This document shows, in pieces, positions 5,896 through 12,347 of a DNA stretch of 20,572 bases. Origin of the DNA: a virus; IMG/VR virus record IMGVR_UViG_3300021477_000032, positions 1 through 20,572 of that record. One strand, given 5' to 3'. The notes below the pieces were generated by a model. It made no database searches, was not told the origin of the DNA, and saw nothing but the letters and a program-made list of their open reading frames with translations. Positions within the stretch are counted from its first letter, which is position 1, and each line of letters starts with the position of its first letter. The translations under genes were made by a program, and so were the position numbers.

Positions 5896-7354
5896 CTTCG
5901 GGAGTTATAAACACCTTGAATTTGACTTTAATAGTAATGGGTTAACTCTTATTAGCGGTCCTACTGGTTCCGGTAAATCAACTCTATGCGATATAGTTCC
6001 CTGGATCTTATTCGGCCGTACCTCTAAAGGTGGTGCTGTAGATGAGGTACGTTCCTGGGACGCAGAAGAAGCTACCACCGGAACCTTGATGCTCCATGGC
6101 ATTAGTATTACCAGAAGCCGCAAGCCTAATGATCTAACCATTGATGGCCGACGTGGCAAGGACCTAAACGATACCCAGAAGATGATAAATGATGTAATAG
6201 GCATGGATTATGACTTGTATTTGGCTGGTGCCTATATGCATGAATTTAGCCAAACCGCGCAATTCTTCACTACCACAGCTAAGAACCGTAGAATATTGAC
6301 TGAACAGCTGGTGGACCTATCATTAGCTAAGAACGTGTCTCTGGCGGCCAGGGATAACCATAAACTACTTCTAGGCAGTCGCAGTCGAATAGAAGCTGGC
6401 ATTATGAAACTCAATGCTCAACTTGATACAATGGAAGAAATATACAGAGACAATGATGATAAAATCAAAGCATGGCGTAAGGGCATAAACGACGATGTGC
6501 GCGAAGCTATTAAGATGTTTAGAGTTTCTAAAGCCAATAATGAACGCAAAACCACACTGTTAAATGCCGATATTACAGCCATAGATACTCACCTAGCCAA
6601 TGTAAAGAGTGAGAAATGCCCAACCTGCGGCCATGAGACCAGCGATCATGATAATATAGGTCAATTACGTCAATCAAAGCTGGTGGAACTCAGCTACTGC
6701 ATGAAGGGCATAGCCAAAGACCACGCAAATCTGTTTAAATCAATAAAGCTGTTAAGAACTCAAGTGAATCCGTTTAAACGGGATATCGACCTTGGTAAGA
6801 TTAATCAGTTGAAATCTAATATAGATGCTTTAAAAGATTCTAAATTTGCTACCGATGTACGCCTAGCCGATGTAGAACAGATTCAGGACTTAATACCTGT
6901 ATTCAGAAATGTTTTGATAACTGATACTATCTCATTCCTAGAACACAAAACGAATAACCTGATTTCTGAGCATTTCGATGGCGAGTTCTCGATTAGTCTT
7001 AAAGTGGAAGAAGATGATAAGCTAGAAGTCGAAATACGCAATGGCGAGTATCTTTGCGCGTACACTCAATTATCCAAGGGCCAGCGCCAGATATTGAAAC
7101 TCAGCTTCTGCGTGGCTGTAATGGAGTGCATCCAGAATCACCATGGCATCCAGCTGGATACTTTGTTCTTCGATGAAGCACTTGATGGTATGGACGATGT
7201 ATTTAAGGCCAAAGCATTCAACCTCCTTGAGAAGTTAGCCTTAAACCACGATAATGTATTTGTAGTGGAGCATAATGAGAACCTAAAATTGCTATTCAAT
7301 AGTCGTATTGATGTAAAACTAACTAGTACCGGTAGTCAAGTGGACTTTACCTAA
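5867..7354 (+). CDS. SbcC/Rad50-like ATPase (T4 gp46 type)
   Basis: An SMC-like ABC ATPase of 495 residues, a little shorter than T4 gp46 (560). Walker A is GPTGSGKST (31-39). A zinc hook CPTC lies at 251-254 in the middle of a short coiled coil. The ABC signature is LSKGQRQ (402-408). Walker B is FFDEALDG with Asp436 and Glu437, followed by an H-loop in VVEH. It pairs with the preceding Mre11-like nuclease and uses ATP to open and process DNA ends. GGAGGAG lies six bases before the ATG at 5867. The coiled-coil arms are shorter than in cellular SbcC, which is typical of phages. Confidence 0.92.
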   Translation: MKLLKAMVTNFGSYKHLEFDFNSNGLTLISGPTGSGKSTLCDIVPWILFGRTSKGGAVDEVRSWDAEEATTGTLMLHGISITRSRKPNDLTIDGRRGKDLNDTQKMINDVIGMDYDLYLAGAYMHEFSQTAQFFTTTAKNRRILTEQLVDLSLAKNVSLAARDNHKLLLGSRSRIEAGIMKLNAQLDTMEEIYRDNDDKIKAWRKGINDDVREAIKMFRVSKANNERKTTLLNADITAIDTHLANVKSEKCPTCGHETSDHDNIGQLRQSKLVELSYCMKGIAKDHANLFKSIKLLRTQVNPFKRDIDLGKINQLKSNIDALKDSKFATDVRLADVEQIQDLIPVFRNVLITDTISFLEHKTNNLISEHFDGEFSISLKVEEDDKLEVEIRNGEYLCAYTQLSKGQRQILKLSFCVAVMECIQNHHGIQLDTLFFDEALDGMDDVFKAKAFNLLEKLALNHDNVFVVEHNENLKLLFNSRIDVKLTSTGSQVDFT

Positions 7355-7356
7355 TT

Positions 7357-7638
7357 ATGCCAAAGTTAAACAAACTTTACTCACGTAAGCAGATCGATCT
7401 GATTAGGAATGATCTAATAAACCAGCATGGCGACCAGTGTTCTATATGTAAACGTCCTAGATCAGACTTTAAGAACCGCTTATCAGTAGATCACAATCAC
7501 CGCACCGGCCGCGTTAGAGGCTTGGTATGCTTTTATTGCAATAAATTTAAGATCGGTAGGCATTCAATTGAGACTGCTCAAGAAGTACTTGACTATCTTC
7601 TCAAATACGATATACCCTTTACTAAGGAGATAAAATGA
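7357..7638 (+). CDS. Endonuclease VII-type HNH nuclease
   Basis: A 93-residue His-Me finger nuclease of the recombination endonuclease VII family. A zinc-binding Cys-x-x-Cys pair (28, 31) is followed by catalytic SVDHNHRTG (Asp45, His46), RGLVCFYCN (second zinc pair 58, 61) and Asn62. It holds essentially the catalytic core only and lacks the long C-terminal dimerisation region of T4 gp49 (157 residues). In the middle of a gp46/47 recombination block it is a good candidate for a branched-DNA resolvase, but stand-alone copies of this family can also be homing nucleases. Its stop overlaps the next ATG as ATGA. Confidence 0.82.
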   Translation: MPKLNKLYSRKQIDLIRNDLINQHGDQCSICKRPRSDFKNRLSVDHNHRTGRVRGLVCFYCNKFKIGRHSIETAQEVLDYLLKYDIPFTKEIK

Positions 7639-8333
7639 GTAAAAAAGTGTATAGTAAGATTCTTGTGATTCCCGATGCACATGCTCCTTGGGTTAACTGG
7701 CCAGCCTTGGAAGCTGCTCACAGATGGTCTAAGATCCATAAGCCAGATTTAGTCGTATGCCTAGGCGATCTTACAGATCAGAAGATTTGGAGTCGCTGGC
7801 CCAAAGACACCGACGATGCCAGCCCTTCCGATGAGTTTCTGGCAGCTGAGAAATGCCTCAAAAAACTACATAAAATGTTCCCTAAAATGACCATTATTCG
7901 CGGTAACCACGATGTACGGATCATTGCTAGGGCTATTGAAGCTGGTATCCCTGCCCAGATGTTTAAGGATGTAGACCAAGTATTTAATTATAAGGGCTGG
8001 ACTTGGGTACCTCAGAATGAGAAGCTTATCATTCAGACACAGCGTGGACCAATCTTATTCGTACATGGCGACGAACAAGGCGGCACACCAGCCCAGAAGT
8101 CTCGTATATTAGGTATGAGTTTAATTCAGGGCCATAGCCACAAAGTATCGATTACGTACACTTCAGTCCTTAAAGGCACTATATTCGGCGCTGAAATGGG
8201 CTGTATTATGGATGTTAGCTCCAAAGCCGCTAAATATGCAGCAGCCAATCCGGTTGGCTCATCTATTGGCTTTGGTATTGTTAAACATGGCATCCCTTAC
8301 TTTGTGGACTTTCGTCCCGGAATGAAGGTCTAA
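7635..8333 (+). CDS. Calcineurin-like metallophosphoesterase
   Basis: A second metallophosphoesterase, 232 residues, distinct from the gp47-like nuclease. Motifs are PDAH (Asp14, His16), GDLTD (44-48), GNHD (90-93), FVHGD and GHSH. It has no capping domain, so it is close to the small phage phosphoesterases that act on nucleotides, phosphoproteins or DNA ends. The substrate cannot be read from the sequence. AAGGAG about seven bases upstream and the ATGA overlap with the nuclease gene support the start. It sits between recombination and lysis/nucleotide genes. Confidence 0.85.
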   Translation: MSKKVYSKILVIPDAHAPWVNWPALEAAHRWSKIHKPDLVVCLGDLTDQKIWSRWPKDTDDASPSDEFLAAEKCLKKLHKMFPKMTIIRGNHDVRIIARAIEAGIPAQMFKDVDQVFNYKGWTWVPQNEKLIIQTQRGPILFVHGDEQGGTPAQKSRILGMSLIQGHSHKVSITYTSVLKGTIFGAEMGCIMDVSSKAAKYAAANPVGSSIGFGIVKHGIPYFVDFRPGMKV

Positions 8334-8380
8334 AACGAGACGGACTTGAGTTTTTAGCCGAAGTGACCGATAATAGTAGT

Positions 8381-8791
8381 ATGAACACACTAATGCTACT
8401 TTTTATGATGGCTTCGGCTCAAAACAACCTCCCCCAAGGTCTGTTAAGCAGTCTATGCTATATTGAATCGGGCCATAATGTGAAGGCCTTCCACCGTCAC
8501 GACGGCAAGGGCAATTCTGTTGGTATTTGCCAAATCAAATTGGCTACTGCTAAAATGCTTGGTTTTAAGGGCACTGAAAAGCAGCTTATGGAACCACAAA
8601 ATAATATTGAATATGCAGCAAAATACCTTGCAAAGCAAATCGAACGCTACCATAATATCAACAGAGGCGTTATTGCATACAATATGGGTAATGCTAAAAA
8701 CTTGACTACTAGTCAATATCAAGTTAAAGTATTTAAACACTGGAAGGGTAAAAATGTGCAAGGTAAAAGGCGGTATGTCTGCTCAAATTGA
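8381..8791 (+). CDS. Lytic transglycosylase (SLT/lysozyme-like) with signal-like N-terminus
   Basis: A 136-residue lysozyme-fold protein. The N-terminus MNTLMLLFMMASA looks like a short signal or anchor sequence. The SLT domain follows: SLCYIESGHN with catalytic Glu29, the GNSVGICQIK motif equivalent to GLMQI, and IAYNMGN near the end. It should cleave the peptidoglycan glycan strand, either at the end of infection or during DNA entry. The frame is open upstream to GTG at 8363, but the signal-like sequence favours ATG at 8381. Neither has a clear Shine-Dalgarno site. It stands alone among replication genes, with no recognisable holin adjacent, so an entry or specialised role is as likely as classical lysis. 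Confidence 0.8.
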   Translation: MNTLMLLFMMASAQNNLPQGLLSSLCYIESGHNVKAFHRHDGKGNSVGICQIKLATAKMLGFKGTEKQLMEPQNNIEYAAKYLAKQIERYHNINRGVIAYNMGNAKNLTTSQYQVKVFKHWKGKNVQGKRRYVCSN

Positions 8792-9332
8792 TGATTTAGT
8801 CAATGAGCATTACGGAGTAGCCCATATGGCCCAAGCCATGAATGCAGCAGCCAATAATAACCAAGGCAATGGCAGCTACAGATCAGGTCCGGGCGGTTTG
8901 ATTTATGAAGCATCAAAGTCACAGTTCACGCATAATAATACCGGAGCACAAAGTACGATTAAGATTCAGAATGGCGTTATTACTGATATCACTACCGGTC
9001 CTATAGAACAACCTACCACTAAGACCAATGAAGGTATTAAGCACGATAATGAAAAACCAGACCTTAGTCTCCTTCCCAGGGAATTCCTGGATGAAGTAGC
9101 TAAGGCCATGATGTATGGGGAGAAGAAGTATGGTCGTTACAATTATACTGGCGGTATGGCTTGGCATCGTATTATTGCCGCTTGTCTGCGTCACGTTACT
9201 GCATTTGCTTCAGGAGAGGATACTGACAGGGAATCAGGCGTATCTCATTTGGGCCATGCTGGTGCTTGCGTCCTTATGCTTACTGTATATTACAAGCGTA
9301 ATTTAGGAACAGATACTAGGGAGAAAAAATGA
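8754..9332 (+). CDS. MazZ-like dATP/dGTP diphosphohydrolase (DUF5664 type)
   Basis: A 192-residue protein. Residues 1-90 are Asn/Gln/Gly-rich and probably disordered. Residues about 95-182 form a MazG-like all-helical domain with the family pattern KHDNEKPDLSLLP, FLDEVAKAMMYGEKKYG, GGMAWHRIIAACLRH, FASGEDTD and SHLGHAGACVLML. These enzymes remove pyrophosphate from dATP or dGTP. In some phages the relative MazZ supplies dGMP for 2-aminoadenine (Z) synthesis with PurZ and DatZ, neither of which is in this window. GGAAGGG precedes the ATG at 8754. ATG at 8775 with AAGG upstream is an alternative. The gene overlaps the transglycosylase gene by 38 bases and the HAD gene by ATGA. Confidence 0.75.
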   Translation: MCKVKGGMSAQIDDLVNEHYGVAHMAQAMNAAANNNQGNGSYRSGPGGLIYEASKSQFTHNNTGAQSTIKIQNGVITDITTGPIEQPTTKTNEGIKHDNEKPDLSLLPREFLDEVAKAMMYGEKKYGRYNYTGGMAWHRIIAACLRHVTAFASGEDTDRESGVSHLGHAGACVLMLTVYYKRNLGTDTREKK

Positions 9333-9727
9333 GACAGATTAAGAATAATCGCACTATTTTCTGCGATGTGGATGGCACTTTGGTAGTCCATACCAGTGAT
9401 ACCGCCCAGGACTATATTGCCGTACCGGATTGTGTCAATTTGGGTAAGTATGTTAAAGTTATTCCACATTGGAATAATATACGTATTCTTAAAGAAGAAC
9501 ACGTACGTGGCGCCTTCGTAGTAGTCTGGTCTAAGGGCGGCAATCAATGGGCTGCTGATGTGATTGTGACACTCGGCCTAGAATCATATGTCGATATTAT
9601 CATGGATAAACCCACGGCTTATATCGATGATTTGCCAATAGAGATATGGTGCCCAGATAGAATATTTATTCCTATTGACAGTGCGTATAAAATCATAGAA
9701 GATAATCAAGGAGGTTCCAATGAATGA
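9329..9727 (+). CDS. HAD-superfamily phosphatase
   Basis: A small capless HAD hydrolase of 132 residues. Motif I is FCDVDGTL (nucleophile Asp13, acid Asp15). Motif II is VVVWSKGG (Ser68). Motif III/IV residues are Lys94 (MDKPTAY) and Asp100/Asp101 (IDDLP). All catalytic positions are present, so it should be active. Phage relatives include 5'(3')-deoxyribonucleotidases and polynucleotide 3'-phosphatases. Being coupled by ATGA to a nucleotide diphosphohydrolase makes removal of phosphate from dNMPs or repair of DNA ends plausible (inference). AGGGAGA precedes the ATG. Confidence 0.78.
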   Translation: MRQIKNNRTIFCDVDGTLVVHTSDTAQDYIAVPDCVNLGKYVKVIPHWNNIRILKEEHVRGAFVVVWSKGGNQWAADVIVTLGLESYVDIIMDKPTAYIDDLPIEIWCPDRIFIPIDSAYKIIEDNQGGSNE

Positions 9728-9923
9728 CGGAGAAAAAATGCTGATGCGCTATGCGACGGCTGCTACTAACCTTGCCGATGCTATGCGCGATGATCTGCAC
9801 CACAACGACGGTGTTTATAGTGAACGGACGCTGCTGGCCTATAATGCATTTGTGATTGAATCAAATGCAATGAAGGCCTTTACTGATGGTTTAGAAGACG
9901 AATTTATTAAGTATAATAACTAA
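9720..9923 (+). CDS. Hypothetical small helical protein
   Basis: A 67-residue acidic, helical protein (for example YATAATNLADAMRDDL and LLAYNAFVIESNAMKAF). AAGGAGG lies just before the ATG at 9720, and the gene overlaps the HAD gene by eight bases. No motif is recognised. The excellent ribosome site and tight spacing to the SSB-like gene support it as real. Confidence 0.6.
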   Translation: MNDGEKMLMRYATAATNLADAMRDDLHHNDGVYSERTLLAYNAFVIESNAMKAFTDGLEDEFIKYNN

Positions 9924-9934
9924 GGAGTTATAAA

Positions 9935-10471
9935 ATGGCCTATAAAGAAGTATCGGATCTGTCTGCAGATACCACCATTAGCTTGGGTGGTTCGAACCGT
10001 AAGACTGGTAAAGCTAACCCTACCAGCATTGAAGGTTACTATTTGGGTAGCCGTCAAGTAGAAGATAAGAAGAAGAAGTCTGGTCTGTCGTATATCTATA
10101 TCTTCCAAACTGCCAAGGGCAATGTTGGAGTATGGGGCAAGACTGATATGGACCGTAAGATGCAAGCTGTAACGCCCGGCCACATGGTCAAGGTATCATT
10201 TGATAAAATGGTTCCGACACCTAATGGCGAAATGTACAAGTACAAAGTCCAGTTCGATGAGACCAATACGATTGAAGTCGTAGGTGGTAACGAGACTTTG
10301 GAGGCTGCAGCTGAGCAGGACGAAGCCGAGCGCACATTTGATTCTGAACAGACCGAAGAAGCTGAAGAAAGCGATGATGATGTAATGGCCCGTTTGGCAG
10401 CAGAAGCCGCCGACCGTAAGGCCCGTACACAAGCTATCCTTGCTAAAGCTAAAGCCGCTAAGAACCAGTAA
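9935..10471 (+). CDS. Single-stranded DNA-binding protein (OB-fold) with acidic tail
   Basis: A 178-residue protein. Residues about 30-115 have the strand pattern of an OB-fold (SIEGYYLGSRQVE, SYIYIFQTAKGNVGVWG, GHMVKVSFDKM, YKYKVQFDETNTIEVVG). They are followed by a strongly acidic linker (AAEQDEAERTFDSEQTEEAE) and an Ala/Lys-rich C-terminal helix. In phage SSBs acidic segments recruit replication and recombination partners; here the acidic stretch is internal rather than at the extreme end. It immediately precedes the primase-helicase and polymerase, as expected for an SSB. AAGGAG lies before the ATG. SSB identity is inferred from fold pattern and context. Confidence 0.65.
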   Translation: MAYKEVSDLSADTTISLGGSNRKTGKANPTSIEGYYLGSRQVEDKKKKSGLSYIYIFQTAKGNVGVWGKTDMDRKMQAVTPGHMVKVSFDKMVPTPNGEMYKYKVQFDETNTIEVVGGNETLEAAAEQDEAERTFDSEQTEEAEESDDDVMARLAAEAADRKARTQAILAKAKAAKNQ

Positions 10472-10496
10472 TTAACCGCCTAACCGGGAGGGTACC

Positions 10497-12347
10497 ATGC
10501 TATGTCGTTTGATATTACCCTCCTGGGCTAGGGAAGCTGATCCAGGACTTAAACCAGTATTAGAAGGCGAATTTACAAATGATGAAATCATTGATTACAA
10601 TACTCAAGGTTACAACGTGTACTACTTGCCTAATCATCCTAGCACCTATCAACATGGTGTTATTGTCGATGGTAGTCATATTGACCGGTTTAACTGGGTT
10701 TTTGTTGATTGTGACCTTAAAGATAAGAAATACACTTCTAAGGAACACTTCATCGAAACAATTGGACTTTCTGAAATAGCTCCTACCAAGATAGTCGATT
10801 CTGGCCATGGCGTTCATGTATACTGGAAGGTATCTGATCTTACAGCCCAGACCTATCTCAGACTTCAATATCGCTTAATGCGCTTATTCAAGACCGATGA
10901 TTCTATTGCTACTTTATTCCAATTAATGAGACTTCCAGGGACAGTTAATACCAAGAATTGGGATAATTTAGTCCTTTGCGAGACTTTACTAGAAGATGAT
11001 ATTACTTACACTTCAGAACAGCTGGATAAACTCCTACCCAATATTACCCAAGAAGATGAGCAGCGGTGTGTAATGCATTATAATAGGACCTTTCATATAA
11101 ACGAAGTTCAAATCGAAATAGATGATACCCTACCAGCCAAATTTGGCCAGCTAATTCAGGATAACAAGGAAGTTAAGGAATTATTCGCTGGCAATGTAGA
11201 AGATCGATCCAAGGGCGACTTTAGACTAGGCCATTTAATGTATGCAAATGGCTTCTCACGTGAAGAAGCTATGTCGGTCCTAGTTAACAGTGCCAAGGCT
11301 AGCCAAAGGGCACCACACCACCGTGCAAGCTACGCGCAAGGCATCGTGGACAAGATATGGACCTTTGAGCTAGGTACAGAGAAGCAAAAAGCTGATACAT
11401 CGCCTACGGTACGCTATATCCTTCAGAAAGGCGATAGCGCCCTAAAAGGTACTAGATTCCCCTGCAATAGACTTATTGACGATACAGTCCACGGGTTCCG
11501 TTTAGGGCAGGTTATAGGCATTATAGGAGGTTCTGGTGTCGGTAAAACTACGCTTACTCTTAACACGTTTATTTGGTTCGCTGAGAACAATCCGGACTAC
11601 CATCACTTCTTCTTCAGTTTGGAACAACCTGCGGGAGAAATTGCAGCACGTATCCAAACTATATGCAATGGTAACGAATCACTTTATGACAAAATACACG
11701 TGGTATCTAACTATGCCGATTCTGGCGATTTCATTAACTTTTCTATTGACGATATTGAGAAGCATTTACTTGATTGGCAGGAACAAACTGGTAAAAAGGT
11801 TGGTGCTTGCGTCATTGACCATATCGGAGTGCTATCGAAGTCTGACAAAAACGGAGAAAACGAAGGACTAATAGGTATTTGCCGTCGTATGAAGGCTATA
11901 GCCGTTAAGGTCGATATGATGCTTATTATGCTATCTCAGGCACCTAGAGAGAAAGCTGGCATAGGAGACCTTGAACTAAACAAAGATGCAGCCTTCGGAA
12001 CAGTATTTTTTGAGTCATTCGTCGATTATTGCCTATGTCTATGGCAGCCCTTAAAACGAATGTACGCTGAAGGAGCACCGACCATCATGGCTCTTAAGTT
12101 CGCTAAAATTCGGCATAAGAAGCAAGGTCAAGACCGTATCCAGGAAGATGTACGATACCAGCTATTTTTTGATCCAAAGACTGAGATTTTACGTGAAACG
12201 ACTCAGGATGAAGAAGTTTCAGCTAAGTTTTATTTAAATAAAGCAACTAATGCTAGAAAGTTGGACCGTAAGACTGATATACTCCCCTATGAATCTAGGC
12301 ACGTATTTCAGGAGGGTTCTGATGAAACCAAATCTAATCATCATTGA
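10497..12347 (+). CDS. Bifunctional primase (AEP type) - DnaB-like helicase
   Basis: A 616-residue fusion. The N-terminal domain is an archaeo-eukaryotic-type (RepB/prim-pol-like) primase: VFVDCDLKD (Asp71, Asp73), DSGHGVHVYW (His107) and RLPGTVNTKN (Arg145) are its three motifs. The C-terminal domain is a RecA-like replicative helicase with Walker A GGSGVGKTT (344-352), Walker B ACVIDHIG (Asp441) and a sensor region LIMLSQAPRE. It should unwind the fork and make primers, like T7 gp4 in function but with an unrelated primase domain and no TOPRIM or zinc motif. GGGAGGG precedes the ATG at 10497. The 3' end overlaps the polymerase gene by 26 bases, so helicase, primase and polymerase are translated together. 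Confidence 0.87.
   Translation: MLCRLILPSWAREADPGLKPVLEGEFTNDEIIDYNTQGYNVYYLPNHPSTYQHGVIVDGSHIDRFNWVFVDCDLKDKKYTSKEHFIETIGLSEIAPTKIVDSGHGVHVYWKVSDLTAQTYLRLQYRLMRLFKTDDSIATLFQLMRLPGTVNTKNWDNLVLCETLLEDDITYTSEQLDKLLPNITQEDEQRCVMHYNRTFHINEVQIEIDDTLPAKFGQLIQDNKEVKELFAGNVEDRSKGDFRLGHLMYANGFSREEAMSVLVNSAKASQRAPHHRASYAQGIVDKIWTFELGTEKQKADTSPTVRYILQKGDSALKGTRFPCNRLIDDTVHGFRLGQVIGIIGGSGVGKTTLTLNTFIWFAENNPDYHHFFFSLEQPAGEIAARIQTICNGNESLYDKIHVVSNYADSGDFINFSIDDIEKHLLDWQEQTGKKVGACVIDHIGVLSKSDKNGENEGLIGICRRMKAIAVKVDMMLIMLSQAPREKAGIGDLELNKDAAFGTVFFESFVDYCLCLWQPLKRMYAEGAPTIMALKFAKIRHKKQGQDRIQEDVRYQLFFDPKTEILRETTQDEEVSAKFYLNKATNARKLDRKTDILPYESRHVFQEGSDETKSNHH

Noticed and set aside
8346-8374. TTGAGT-N17-GATAAT promoter-like sequence before the transglycosylase
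   Set aside because: The predicted start would fall on the ATG itself (leaderless), the -35 has only four matches, and there is no TGn as in the other promoters.
9890-9917. TTTAGA-N16-TATAAT before the SSB-like gene
   Set aside because: Transcription would begin inside the Shine-Dalgarno site at 9922-9927, and AT-rich chance matches are common here.
12250-12321. Upstream extension of the polymerase frame to ATG 12250
   Set aside because: GGAGGG directly precedes ATG 12322, and the extra 24 residues lie before the exonuclease domain and overlap the helicase end without motif support.
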